The position numbers and the translations under genes are program-made. The notes beneath the pieces were generated by a model. It was given only the letters and a program-made list of their open reading frames with translations, searched no databases and was not told the origin of the DNA. A DNA stretch of 33,743 nucleotides, from the NCBI GenBank assembly GCA_013115125.1, contig JABANN010000384.1:1-33743 (forward strand), in the 5' to 3' direction. The first letter of the stretch is position 1. The number at the start of each line of letters is the position of its first letter. Shown here piece after piece: positions 1 to 9,131 of the stretch. This stretch comes from Perkinsus olseni (lineage: Eukaryota; Perkinsozoa; Perkinsida).

Positions 1-9
1 GAGTATTCA

Positions 10-58
10 GTGTACGAGCCGTGTACGAAGCGATAGTGTACGAGTTTTCGGTGTACGA
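10..58. repeat. Four copies of gtgtacga
   Basis: The octamer gtgtacga occurs at 10-17, 21-28, 36-43 and 51-58, so four times in 49 bp with spacings of 11-15 bp. It is a short irregular direct repeat at the window edge. Its function is unknown; it could be the edge of a larger satellite lying outside the window. Confidence 0.6.
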
Positions 59-234
59 ATCGTAATACACCCGCGTGCAACCAGTACTTATGGCGCTTCA
101 CCTAGCGATAAACTGGTTCAAAATTCTTCCCAATATTCCAAACGCTTACGATATTGAAGCCTTCACCGAGAGTGCTTTTATTGTCTTTCAGGTTTTTGGT
201 TAAGTGGAAGTAACAACGTGCTGACAGTCGGAAG

Positions 235-475
235 TTAAATAACCCTCAGGTTCAGATTGAGCTTACCATTCCTCACGCTTGGGAGGACCTCGCGGCATGC
301 TTTGAGAGCACCTTGATGGGCGTCGTGAACACAGAGGTTCACGACACTTTGCAGTGTACTCTCACCCAACGTCAAGGCTTTGACCAACGTGTCTAGGTGT
401 ACCAACAGATGATAGTACACGTCATAGCACTCCTCGTTGATGATAGCCAGATGACTTCAATTGTCCCTTGGCGTC
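235..475 (-). CDS. Probable downstream coding segment of the coiled-coil gene
   Basis: An open minus-strand frame reads as helical, protein-like sequence (for example LVHLDTLVKALTLGES and HQGALKACREVL). It ends at a GT donor (GTAAGC) near 258, so the gene probably continues out of the window. It lies directly downstream of the last 84-nt repeat exon, but in a different reading frame: joining the two needs a one-base change or an unrecognised splice. I see no signal peptide or known domain. It could be the C-terminal half of the coiled-coil protein, now out of frame through decay or sequence error. Confidence 0.4.
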
Positions 476-1033
476 CGCGGCCTCCGCCTGCGCACGATCT
501 CTTGAAGCGGTAAGTTCTGTGATTTGCTCCTGAGAAGTGTTATAATTCCGTATGAACAACGCCTCGAGGAGATATAGAATCACTCGTACTACCTCAGCAG
601 ACTTCAATTGTCCCTTGGCTTCCGCGGCCTCCGCCTGCGCACGATCTCTTGAAGCGGTAAGTTCTGTGATTTTCTCCTGAGAAGTGTAATAATTCCGTAT
701 GAGCAACGCCATGAGGAAGTATAGAAACCACAAATACCACCTCAGCAGACTTCAATTGTCCCTTGGCTTCCGTGGCCTCCGCCTGCGCACGATCTCTTGA
801 ACGGTAAGTTGTGGGATTTGCTCCTGAGAAGTGTAATAATTCTGTATGAACAACGCCTTGAGGAAGTATAGAAACCACAAATACCACCTCAGCAGACTTC
901 AATTGTCCCTTGGCGTCCGCGGCCTCCGCCTGCGCACGATCTCTTGACAAAGCTAGTTCTGTGATCTGCCCCTGAGAAGTATTATAATTCCGTATGAACG
1001 ACGACAAGGAGATATAGAAACCACAAATACCAC
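422..1033. repeat. Tandem exon-intron repeat, ~148-bp period, four copies
   Basis: The motif acttcaattgtccc recurs at 454, 601, 749 and 896, giving spacings of 147, 148 and 147 bp. Each unit holds one 83-84-bp exon and one 62-68-bp intron, so the unit of duplication was exon plus intron. Units differ by point changes, for example gcgtccgcgg versus gcttccgtgg. Confidence 0.85.
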
Positions 1034-1129
1034 CTCAGCTGCTGAGGCCTCGACCCCTGCCTGATACAATTGGTTTCTCGTCTTCCTGGCCCGCTCCCGA
1101 CGCATTGCAGACGACGTTTTCTTAACCAT
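422..1129 (-). CDS. Coiled-coil protein made of tandem 84-nt exons
   Basis: Reading the minus strand, exon 1 (1129-1034, 32 codons) starts MVKKTSSAMRRERARKTRNQ, which is Lys/Arg-rich. Four near-identical exons follow: 971-888, 823-741, 676-593 and 529-422. Each is preceded by a 62-68-nt intron ending in cttctcag; the first three repeats end at GAG followed by GTGG or GTAG. A full repeat exon is 84 nt, phase 0 on both sides, and encodes 28 residues (four heptads) such as EKITELTASRDRAQ. The repeat peptide is rich in Ala, Glu, Gln and Arg and should form a coiled coil. The third exon is 83 nt and breaks the frame unless it is skipped. The last repeat lacks the donor and runs to a stop. Function is unknown. 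It may be a decaying gene, or one whose length varies by exon skipping. Confidence 0.55.
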
Positions 1130-2824
1130 AATATTATGACTGATAATATATCAGGCTCTGCTACACAGCTCCGAACCCGCGAATCCACATAGACCCAAAC
1201 GAGGAGTCCTCCTTTGCATCCATAGGGTAGCCCCCACCTCATATTGTCGCGGCCCCTCCTCCCGAATCGGGAGTCCCGATTGACGATGACTACAAAACCT
1301 GAGCCAAAAGGCATGGAAACAATCACTATGCCCTCAGTCCTTTTGCGTGATTCATGCATGTCCTTTACAGTTAGACAGTCATATGATCGACCAGGCTGAT
1401 GAATCTGAGAAGCAAAGTAAGATAGACAACCGGAAAATTGAGACGACAGGTCTGACTCAGTGAAGAGGTCAGACTCAGGTCGCCAGAAGGAAGGTTAGAC
1501 GCTCCGTAGTGGCCTAACACTATCCCAGAGACGACAGGTCTGACTCAGCGAAGAGGTCAGACTCAGGTCGCCAGAGCCTAACACTATCCCAGAGACGACA
1601 GGTCTGACTCAGTGAAGAGGTCAGACTCAGGTCGCCAGAAGGAAGGTTAGACGCTCTGTAGTAGCATAGCACTATCCCAGAGACGACAGGTCAAGCTCAA
1701 ACTATCAGAAGAATTGTTATATGGTACTAATCCTTGGACACCCTAATCCGGAAGAGCCTCTTCCGAAGAGGATAAGCCACACAGGTATTATAGTTGTGAA
1801 ATAGCGAAGCGCCAATCCCTCCCATGATGGCCAGTAATCCCTCCGTTACTACGTCCCCGGAAAGTGGTTCCCCTTACTACAATCCACTAGAAGTACGGCA
1901 ATAACCACAGCAATAACACTATGACTCGTGGTCCATGATATCCTGAGAGAACCATAAGTCGAGAATGCAGGATGCGTACGGCGTACGCCGTCGTCCGTGG
2001 CCATACTTAACAACGCAATCCAGATGAGCATCTCCCACTGCATGATTCCCATTTCAGATCATCGCTTGCTGCAGCTGAACTATCCATTGAACATGCGCAG
2101 TAGGAGACAAGCGCGTGCCACGGCGATCGATTCGGAGGCTGATGTGAGCGCAACTTGTATGCGCCAACCAATTACTTGCTAGTTTCTCAACTCGCGTTCC
2201 AGCCACATATAACGGATTGCCTATGAAGGCATTCGATTGAAATTTGTAGACTGTGGTTCGTGTCCCGACTCAGGGTCCATCGGGTTCAAAGTGTCGTCTT
2301 GAAACCGACGCTCACCCCGTGCTGCCAAGCGAAATAGAGCTTCCATGTAAGGCCAGTTAAACTGTCTGAAGGCACAACGCAGTTTGCGTGGGAGGCTTCC
2401 ACTGGAACACTACTCTCGGAGTACACTCGAGGCGGCCTCCGCTAGCCCCAGTCTGGGGCCCCCAGAGGAGCCAACATTATCGACCCGACAAGCGTTTCAA
2501 TGTGCTGTGCGATACCGCAGTGGCATTCTTTCAACGTTGAGGATCCTTAAGTGTGTAAGTGCGCGGGACATTGTGTCTGCGTGCAGCTAGTGTGCTTTTG
2601 CGCGTTGGTGAGGTTTTGAAGCTGTGTGTTGCGGTATATTGCTGCAACTGTTGGACTGTTGCGGTAGCTAGGTTTACCTAAACTCTGGACCGCTACAGAG
2701 TTCCTGGTTCACTTACTGCACTGTTGAGGTTCGCAACTGACGTCTAGTTACGGTGCACGCACGTTACGTTGGTCAGAAGGTAGCTTGTATATCCAGTAGT
2801 TCAGACCTTGAGTTGATAGTAGTC
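1130..2824. other. No clear gene; tandem repeat inside
   Basis: No convincing protein or RNA gene. Open frames here are short and overlap on both strands. The only clear structure is the tandem repeat at 1440-1730, listed separately. A GC-rich imperfect palindrome (ctggggcccccag) lies near 2453. Confidence 0.5.
1440..1730. repeat. Tandem repeat with internal hairpin, four copies
   Basis: The phrase gagacgacaggtc starts at 1440, 1528, 1592 and 1680. Spacings are 88, 64 and 88 bp; the short copy lacks the block containing gaaggaaggttagacgctc. The first three copies contain gtctgac and gtcagac about 11 nt apart, a potential 7-bp stem. It is too irregular, and lacks unique spacers, to be a CRISPR. 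It is probably a minisatellite. Confidence 0.8.
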
Positions 2825-3184
2825 ATGGTTCTAACGCGAAGTGGAGTACGTAGTGAGGCCGCTCATATGTCAGAGGGTGTTCGCCGTTCTCCGAGACTTA
2901 TTCACAAGTGCACTGAGGATACGTCGCGCGTCAGTACAAGACAGAGTCCGTCGGTTCGATCAACTAATACTTGGGGTTGTAAGGCTCGCGGTATCAACGC
3001 AGCCGGCCGTGGCAAGGGTTCGGTTGTGGTTACACCATCCACAAATTCTATTCCTTCGGGTAATAGTGCCGTCCCTACTCGCCCACGCGCTCAGTGCCTT
3101 GCAAGTTCGATGGATGGAATCCAACCCTCCCCTCGACTTGGGAGTCGGAATGATTCCGACGGAATCCCGCAGCGGAATCGTTAA
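2825..3184 (+). CDS. Unrecognised Arg/Ser-rich ORF, 119 aa
   Basis: The ORF starts at the ATG of MVLTRSGVRSEAAHM. The same frame is open upstream, but only from a GTG. The product is basic and rich in Ser, Arg, Thr and Pro (SPRLIHKC, NAAGRGKGSVVV), with no signal peptide, membrane segment or catalytic motif that I recognise. The frame ends in a low-complexity stretch (gattccgac and gcagcggaatcg). It could be a disordered DNA- or RNA-binding protein, the first exon of a longer gene, or a chance ORF. A second frame covering the same bases is also open, which lowers confidence. Confidence 0.25.
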   Translation: MVLTRSGVRSEAAHMSEGVRRSPRLIHKCTEDTSRVSTRQSPSVRSTNTWGCKARGINAAGRGKGSVVVTPSTNSIPSGNSAVPTRPRAQCLASSMDGIQPSPRLGSRNDSDGIPQRNR

Positions 3185-3368
3185 AGGTAACATGACGTAC
3201 TCAGTACGTACACCACGTACAAACCCTGAATTGGTCCACCGAGAGTCTCCAGGGGCTGTTGTTCAGCCACGGTTGTAGAAACCTCGAACTTGAAACTATC
3301 AGGAAAAAGGAACAACGAGCTTTGTACAGTACACCGATAGTAAAGCACACATTCACATTTATCAGGAC

Positions 3369-3530
3369 ACCTCAGGTGTCACACCTGATGCATGTCATGC
3401 ATGGTCATGCATTGCATGACCGTATCTGTATATTACACAGTACAACACTCCTGCCACCCTGGAAAGTATATGACGTTCCACAGACACAACCCTCTGATTA
3501 TTTTCTTGCGAGCTCGCTTCGCTCGCTCGC
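3369..3530. repeat. Cluster of short palindromes and direct repeats
   Basis: tcaggtgt-c-acacctga (3372-3388) is a perfect 8+8 inverted repeat. Directly after it, tcatgcat and gcatga are repeated in both orientations to about 3421. Near 3507-3530 is a gcgagctcgcttcgctcgc block. No gene lies here. It may be a fold-back repeat next to the transposase region, or transcript-end hairpins. Confidence 0.55.
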
Positions 3531-3595
3531 CTAATCTAAGCATTAGGTGCATGGCTTAAACGACGCAGTTCATTGCATAGATTAGCAAGGATTGC

Positions 3596-4210
3596 TTAGA
3601 TTTCAGGGGTTGGCTTGGATTTGTATGATTTGCATAGATTAGATAAGCTTGCATAGATTAGACCAATTTTGCCATCAACCACACCTTCCACCTTTTTAGG
3701 TGTCGCAGGCGGGACGCTTTGTCCAGTACTGGAAGCTGGCAGCGGGTGAACCTCTGCCGATCCCGAATCGTCATCAACCGCCTCAGAGATATCATAGTCA
3801 AATAGGTAGATAACCCTGAAGTACCGTGTCTTGGCATACCGCACGAATCATATTATTTTTCTGGGTCTTTCGGGTTGCCGGATCGGCCGACGGGGCCTTG
3901 TTCTCCAACTGGAGGATGCTATCATAGGTCACCGCGTACTTCATCCATCTGAATATCAAGATCCAACAAGGAGGCAACCTCGAGAAACTTACACCCGGTG
4001 GAAGTTCTCTCTCTTCCAGACGGCCAAAGCCGCGACGTGTCTTTTGGTCACAAACCCGGTGATGTGTGACAATTGAATCTTGTCAACCGAGTCCGGCAAC
4101 GACTCCTTCAGCAGGGAAGAGAGTGGCATGGTTTGAAGAAAGCCTACAGGGCGACACCCGTGCGTTTTTCGATACCCCAAGGGAGGGTGCTGCAAGCAGC
4201 CGGCGCGCAT
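3596..4210 (-). CDS. Candidate three-exon ORF divergent from the transposase
   Basis: Exon 1 runs from the ATG at 4210 and carries a protein-like stretch (SLLKESLPDSVDKIQ, FVTKRHVAALAVWKREN). A strong donor (GTAAGT) then opens a ~44-nt intron ending in ttcag. Exon 2 continues in phase as VWMKYAVTYDSILQLENK. A second possible intron (~58 nt, GTATGC to CTGAG) leads to an acidic then Ser/Pro-rich tail (VDDDSGSAEV, ASSTGQSVPPATPKK). No family is recognised with certainty. PIF/Harbinger elements usually carry a second, Myb/SANT-like ORF beside the transposase, and the W-x-K-Y-rich exon 2 could be that. This is inference; it may equally be an unrelated host gene. Confidence 0.35.
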
Positions 4211-4336
4211 CTCGCGCGCCGCGAGAGCACACCAACATCATCACGACGGCATCTCTGTGAGCATGTTTCGCTATATATACGGGTATACCGAACCCTTCAC
4301 AAATTGGTTATGGGATAAACTTCGTGAAGATATTAA

Positions 4337-5110
4337 CTTGGAGTCCAAGTCTTGGACATCCGCTACAAGAAGAAGCATCTATTAGAACTGCTGCGCACCC
4401 ACAAACAGAATCCAGACTATCGGGAAACCCGTAGCAGATGCGGTGGAAGAGACGCCTCCATCATGGCAGACTTGGAGGTGCTCATCAGCAACCACTTAGA
4501 TGCTCATCCGTATATTCCACAAAGCCTGGACAACCTCCCACGTATAGGAGGAGAGGGCCCATTCAGGAACGTCATCGGTTACGTCGACGTGTTCCCCATT
4601 CGGATATGCCGGCCGAAGGTTGACCAGAATTGCTACTACCAGCCCAAGTATAAATCGCACGTCATTAAGGTCCAGGCAGTCGTGGACACCCAGGGTCGCA
4701 TCATCCACGTGAGCCTACCATGGATTGGAGCTCGTCATGACCTGCACATACACCGAGAGACGTTGCGTCTTGGACAGCTCAGGGTCCCACCCAGCAGAAG
4801 GCTTATGGCAGACCTGGGGTATGCTACAGGGAATAACCGGGCACTCCGTCTGATAACCCCTCACAAAAGAAGGCCTGGTATCGATTTGACCCGAGCACGC
4901 ATGCTTTTCAACAGCAGGCATGCTAGCATAAGAAGTATCGTCGAAAGGGCCTTCGGGTTTCTAAAGAGGTTCGATATTCTATACACCCGCAGTAGGTGTC
5001 GCATGTCTCGAAGAGATAGCCTCCCTTGCAGAGCGGTCTGTGCTTGTCGAATTCTCATTAATTTTGATTTTTTGTATCACCAGGAGACGGGAATCGGAGT
5101 AGCAGCATAA
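4337..5110 (+). CDS. PIF/Harbinger-type DDE transposase (N-terminus missing)
   Basis: This is a cut-and-paste transposase catalytic domain of the DDE_Tnp_4 / Harbinger type. Visible motifs: first Asp in IGYVDVFPIRICRP; CYYQPKYKSHVIKVQAVVD followed by GRIIHVS; GARHDLHIHRE (the usual GxxHD); second Asp in RRLMADLGYATG; catalytic Glu in RSIVERAFGFLKRFDIL. The usual N-terminal helix-turn-helix region is absent. The frame opens after a stop near 4334 and has no ATG until 4463, inside the domain, so either an upstream exon is missed or the copy is truncated. C-terminal residues after YHQETG look ragged. I found no convincing terminal inverted repeats, although the 3' flank is palindrome-rich. Probably a relic or partial copy. 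Confidence 0.8.
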   Translation, partial: LGVQVLDIRYKKKHLLELLRTHKQNPDYRETRSRCGGRDASIMADLEVLISNHLDAHPYIPQSLDNLPRIGGEGPFRNVIGYVDVFPIRICRPKVDQNCYYQPKYKSHVIKVQAVVDTQGRIIHVSLPWIGARHDLHIHRETLRLGQLRVPPSRRLMADLGYATGNNRALRLITPHKRRPGIDLTRARMLFNSRHASIRSIVERAFGFLKRFDILYTRSRCRMSRRDSLPCRAVCACRILINFDFLYHQETGIGVAA

Positions 5111-5319
5111 CCTCTTTCTATCTCAACAGCACTTTGTGTTATTGAAAGTTGGGGCACTACCGGTTTACGCGAAGCGCGTAAAAAGTACGGGCACTGGCTA
5201 CAGCTGTGCAATACACTCCACGCGTTTTACGCGTAGTGTGCGTAAAATATAGCCATTACGCGTTGTGTAATGCGTAATGCGTATTACGCTAGCGTATTAC
5301 ACAACGGTGGTGCATCTCC
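5111..5319. repeat. Palindrome-rich DNA with a 44-bp fold-back
   Basis: gttgtgtaatgcg (5262) pairs with cgtattacacaac (ending 5305), a near-perfect 13-bp inverted repeat closing a 44-bp fold-back. The loop itself contains gcgtaatgcg and attacgctagcgta. Further upstream are tttacgcgaagcgcgtaaa and gttttacgcgtag. This may be the 3' edge of the transposon or a small inverted-repeat element. Confidence 0.6.
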
Positions 5320-6312
5320 AATGTGTTAATGTGTGTTGTTATGTGAACCTTTCGGTTAGTGTCAAGTCAGCAGGGGGCTGTACACCAATCATCCCCTCGT
5401 CCAGAATTGTCGCGCTTCACCTCTCTACGGTCCCTCTCATCTCCTTCGACAGCAATCATTGCTGGAGAAATATTCGCGGAATTGAATTCCGTATCCGAGG
5501 CCCTCGGCTAGAGTGACTTCTTTATTCGCCAACTTGAAGTCCCTATTTCTACCCTTCTCCTCGACCACTGGCATAGCGGCCTCACCCTAGGCCGAATACA
5601 CTTCTCTATGGTATGGTCCGCCTGCCTCCGATCAATGCTGCTGTCTTTCGTATGATCCGAGCCAGGCTTGAGTACGAGACTCATACTATGAGTGAGCGAA
5701 GTCTTCGACCGTGTGTGATTCAATCTCAGTGTGCATGCGTGCCCCCGCTTTCGCTACGGAAACACTGCTTGATCGTTGTGCGATCAGCAACGATGGGTGT
5801 GAGCAAGTGAGAAGCCAGCTCGGCTCAAGTCCTGAAATCATCGGGTTCATTCTGTGCGTGACAGCCCCTCAAGGGAGCGGAACGCCGGCCATAAAACACG
5901 TTTCCTTGCCAGTGCATCGTGTAATGGCCTTCCAACTCCCCCATCATTTTGAGGCCCTTCGTTGTATAGCCATCGAAAGGCTATGGGATGGTCAACACGG
6001 CAGAGAGCCGATGCATGACCTTATGGGTGATATCTTAGAGTATTGTAGGAAGCCAGCATTAACCTTGGATTGCTATCAAGAAGAGATACTCATCGATAAA
6101 TGGCCTTTGAATGACTTTGCATTTGTCGACTGCGGGGTATTGTATCAGGTTTCTGGTAAAAACAGAGGAATTATATTATACCGAATGTGTGCTGTTGAGG
6201 ACGGTGTACCGAAAATTACTGAGGTATTGACTCTCTGTTCGTCGACACTCTATGACGAAGTTTGGGAATGCTACTATGATCATCATAGTATGATGGCGAT
6301 ACCCGCAGGCTG
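5320..6312. repeat. Direct segmental repeat, copy A
   Basis: From atgtgttaatgtgtgttg to about gatggcgatacccg this segment matches 11800-12735 at high identity. Offset is 6,480 bp over the first ~390 bp, then changes at indels. Copy A has about 20 extra bases after gcttgag and another ~16-18 near 5720. The best preserved part (5453-5607) is almost identical between copies. It contains the gene at 5735-6376. Confidence 0.9.
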
Positions 6313-6376
6313 TATTTGCTGTATCGTGAGAGTGATCGTTACTGTACCGCGTCATCCTCACGCTGTGTGTTGCTGA
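5735..6376 (+). CDS. Duplicated gene of unknown function, copy A (213 aa)
   Basis: Translation from the ATG shared with copy B begins MRAPAFATETLLDRC. The conserved body includes SQLGSSPEIIGFILC, LPVHRVMAFQLPHHFEALRC, DGQHGREPMHDLMGDILEYC and LNDFAFVDCGVLYQVSGKN, rich in Cys and His. I do not recognise the family. A frame just upstream (about 5514-5602, FFIRQLEVPISTLLLDHWHS) ends at ATG-GTATGG, and A and B differ there only at a synonymous Ser codon. That suggests a preceding coding exon joined by an unplaced intron, so the start given may not be the true N-terminus. Copy A is about 50 residues longer than copy B at the C-terminus, and that tail looks less protein-like. Confidence 0.55.
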   Translation: MRAPAFATETLLDRCAISNDGCEQVRSQLGSSPEIIGFILCVTAPQGSGTPAIKHVSLPVHRVMAFQLPHHFEALRCIAIERLWDGQHGREPMHDLMGDILEYCRKPALTLDCYQEEILIDKWPLNDFAFVDCGVLYQVSGKNRGIILYRMCAVEDGVPKITEVLTLCSSTLYDEVWECYYDHHSMMAIPAGCICCIVRVIVTVPRHPHAVCC

Positions 6377-6439
6377 AGCACGACATGGCCAGAGAGAAAA
6401 CAGAGGCCCCCATCGTATTTCCTCACCTGAGTTCATGTG

Positions 6440-6892
6440 ATGGTAGCCTGGCCGGTATTATTGTTGTCGGTGGTGATTGGCTGTGCGTGGGGGTCGAGTA
6501 CGAGCTCCAAAATTCAAACCTATCACAGACCTAACATATCTGTGTCTGTTCATTCGACTCATATGAAGGTGTTTTCACTGCGGCTGAGCGTGAGCAATAG
6601 GGTGCGGTTTATCTGTACCGTGCCCGCTGTGGTAGGAGAAAACGGCAGACTCCTCCGTTTCGCTCCGGTCCCCGGAAGCCCTCACGCTGTCGATCTCTTC
6701 TATACGAAGTCCGATTCGACATGGCACTCTGTTCGCATTGATGTGATTAGAACTGATTACCCAACACTATTCGACGTCCGAAGTGATGCAGGGGCGGTGT
6801 CTCAAAAACTGACAGGCGATCTCGTGAGAAACACACAGGGGCTAATAGCGAAGCTCTGTTGGGACGGAGTTCAATTGAGGGTAGCCGTCTGA
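6440..6892 (+). CDS. Small secreted protein, 150 aa
   Basis: The frame opens two codons upstream at a GTG; I use the ATG at 6440. It begins with a clear signal peptide (MVAWPVLLLSVVIGCAWG, cleavage likely after the Gly). The mature part is about 132 residues with two cysteines (RFICTVPAVV, AKLCWDGVQ), short beta-strand-like stretches and the ending VQLRVAV. No known domain is recognised. It follows duplicated copy A by ~130 bp on the same strand. It belongs to the run of secretion-signal genes in this island and is probably an exported, lineage-specific protein. No intron is needed. Confidence 0.7.
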   Translation: MVAWPVLLLSVVIGCAWGSSTSSKIQTYHRPNISVSVHSTHMKVFSLRLSVSNRVRFICTVPAVVGENGRLLRFAPVPGSPHAVDLFYTKSDSTWHSVRIDVIRTDYPTLFDVRSDAGAVSQKLTGDLVRNTQGLIAKLCWDGVQLRVAV

Positions 6893-7689
6893 TGTCGTCG
6901 ACTACGTCCTAGCTTCATAACTGGGGTTCCAATGCGGGCATCGCCCGTCATGCTGATGACCTCGACGAGTTCGAACTTTCGCGGCGTCAATCATGCTGCT
7001 GTTTGATCTTGTTGAGCGCCAGGAGCGCATCAGCCATGCATGCCCCTGCTGCTGGTGCAAAAACTACTCCACTACGTCGGGCACACCGTATGACTGAAGA
7101 AGCTGTGAGGCCGGAGAGAATCTTCCCGAGCCGGAAAGAACACCACTCCCAATAGGTTCTGCCGCCCAGAACTGAACGCATGAATACATTGAGGTCTCCA
7201 AAAAGAACCGATAGCGGTGGTAACCGGAGTCAGCAAATCAGAACCAATTCACTGTCGAGTATAGTCCGTTATTGAACTGACTGGGACTAGATGAACCAAA
7301 AAGAATGACCCGAGGGAGAAGAACACGCTACACGCCGCGCGCGCTTCTTGCGACCCACCATGCGAGTCCAAGGATCATTCGACATATCCATATTCGCAGA
7401 AGTCTGACACAATTTTACACCCAAGTAGTGATGAGGACCTCATACCACGCCGAAGCTTGAGAGAAAATACTCTCACCATCAACCTCAGACTACAAAGATA
7501 TGAGCATTGATGGCGAGCGGCCGAAAAGACAATGTTGTGTGTGGCCGTAGAGCTCGAAACACAGACTCGAAGACTCGCATAAACTACCCCGAACGGCCGA
7601 CAATGAATAGGCCGATGAGTGCACGGCAAATCGGAGCTTCATGCTGCAAGACCTCGTCCTGCGATAACATACTAGCAAGCAATCTCTCT
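6893..7689. other. No gene seen
   Basis: The open frames of up to about 84 codons overlap on both strands and show no signal peptide or motif. This is probably the 3' flanks of the two convergent secreted genes on either side. Confidence 0.5.
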
Positions 7690-8157
7690 TTACCCAACAA
7701 CGGAGCACCCCTCGTAAAGTAAGCCTTGCGGGACCCCCAGAAGTCCGCTATACACAATAGCGAATATTCCCCTGAGAATTCTCTGGTCGTAGTAGCCTCC
7801 AGAGTCCTTGATCAGGGCCTCGCACGCATCTCGGAGATTGAGCCTCCAAAGTACGAGTTCCAAATAAGCCGTGAACTCACAGCCATAGCTAGGTTTGGGC
7901 AAGCTGTCGTTGGACTTCCTGAAGAATGTGATGTAATCCTCGGGAGTGTCCTCGACCCTGATTCTGCCAATTTTAGCCGATTTACAGAGGTATTCACCAG
8001 CGAACGGATAAGACTTCTTTACTGACCAACCTGGGTAGGCAGCGTCGAGAGATACCCTCGACACGTTGTGGCGTTGAAGAGGAATAAGAGCCTCAGGAGC
8101 TGCTACACTGAGAACAGCGAGCAGAAGAATATCAAGGAGCGGTTTGCCGGATACCAT
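7690..8157 (-). CDS. Three-cysteine secreted family, paralogue 1 (155 aa)
   Basis: Start is the ATG at 8157 (MVSGKPLLDILLLAVLSVAA, a signal peptide); the frame runs a few codons further up only from a GTG. The same ATGGTATC start context is seen in paralogue 2. Family core: SYPFAGEYLC (Cys58), IRVED, YITFFRKS, LPKPSYGC (Cys93), LRDACEALIKDSGGYYD (Cys112). Core blocks and cysteine spacing match the genes at 9132-9614 and 15548-16012. I do not recognise the fold; it is probably a small beta-rich extracellular domain. It is a single exon on the minus strand. With an odd number of conserved cysteines, one may be free or used for pairing with another chain (inference). Confidence 0.8.
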   Translation of the reverse strand: MVSGKPLLDILLLAVLSVAAPEALIPLQRHNVSRVSLDAAYPGWSVKKSYPFAGEYLCKSAKIGRIRVEDTPEDYITFFRKSNDSLPKPSYGCEFTAYLELVLWRLNLRDACEALIKDSGGYYDQRILRGIFAIVYSGLLGVPQGLLYEGCSVVG

Positions 8158-9131
8158 TATAGGGAACACGCTGAGAGCCTACATTAGTATGGCCACTCCA
8201 GAATATGATTCCCCACTTACTGGACTAAGATGAAAATACTTTTCTAAAAAAATAAAGTAATAGAAATAAAAAGTCATCATAAATTCGTAATTTCTGACGA
8301 GAAATTCTGACGTCAAGCGCTGACACAATTACTCACTAGAGTGACGATTCTAGACATCAGGACGAATACAAGAAGAACCCATACCACTCTACTGATGCGA
8401 TGCCACCCTTAGGCTGATACTGTTAGCAGTAGTTTGCTGATAGAGCTGTGCTATGAATGAGTTCACCAGAAGCAAACTCTCCCCGATCATCCAACGTGCT
8501 TAAGATTCATGAATCGAATCTTATTGCACCGTGCCCAGGTGGTCTAGAAAGTGCCTAAAGATCAATGACCATATGGCTGCTGCAGTAGCAACTTACCCCA
8601 AGAGGTTAGTATACTAAAGGGCTTCTCTCACCTCCCACTGTGTAGGGTTAAGCCACTCGGGACTGAACTCAGGGTCACTCAGATCTTGAAGAAGAGCTAA
8701 CTTGAATAGTAGGGGCATCAAAGCCCGCCGTAGGCTAATCTACCCCGGCCCTTCTACGACCAGTGACTGAACACCAAAGCGAGTCAATAAGAACGGCCAG
8801 TCTCAAGCCCGAGTGAGGTACGCATGCTGCTATGAGCATGTGACCGCACTCAAGTACGGTGTAAGACGGATTAATACTTATCGTGATCATCACTGGAGTC
8901 CACGCTGACCGTGCACGATTATGCCAAAAACTATCACGGATGACAATCTGGTGCAATGGTATACGCATAACAAAATACATATATTTAGCACATACTAAAG
9001 CGACCTTATACTCCGACAAAAATCATCCCGCCACCAATTTAAGTTGAAGACCCACAACTTACCACAAAATACGCTAGGAGCCGAGACCAGTAGGAGGTAT
9101 AAGGTTGAGTAAGACTACCGCAACAATAGGA
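8158..9131. other. Intergenic, no gene seen
   Basis: This is the upstream flank of paralogue 1 and downstream flank of paralogue 2. It includes an A-rich stretch near 8236-8275 (ctaaaaaaataaag), which would be upstream of the 8157 start. No convincing ORF on either strand. Confidence 0.5.

Noticed and set aside
1440-1730. CRISPR array
   Set aside because: Units are near-identical along their whole length, without unique spacers, and the other genes are eukaryotic.
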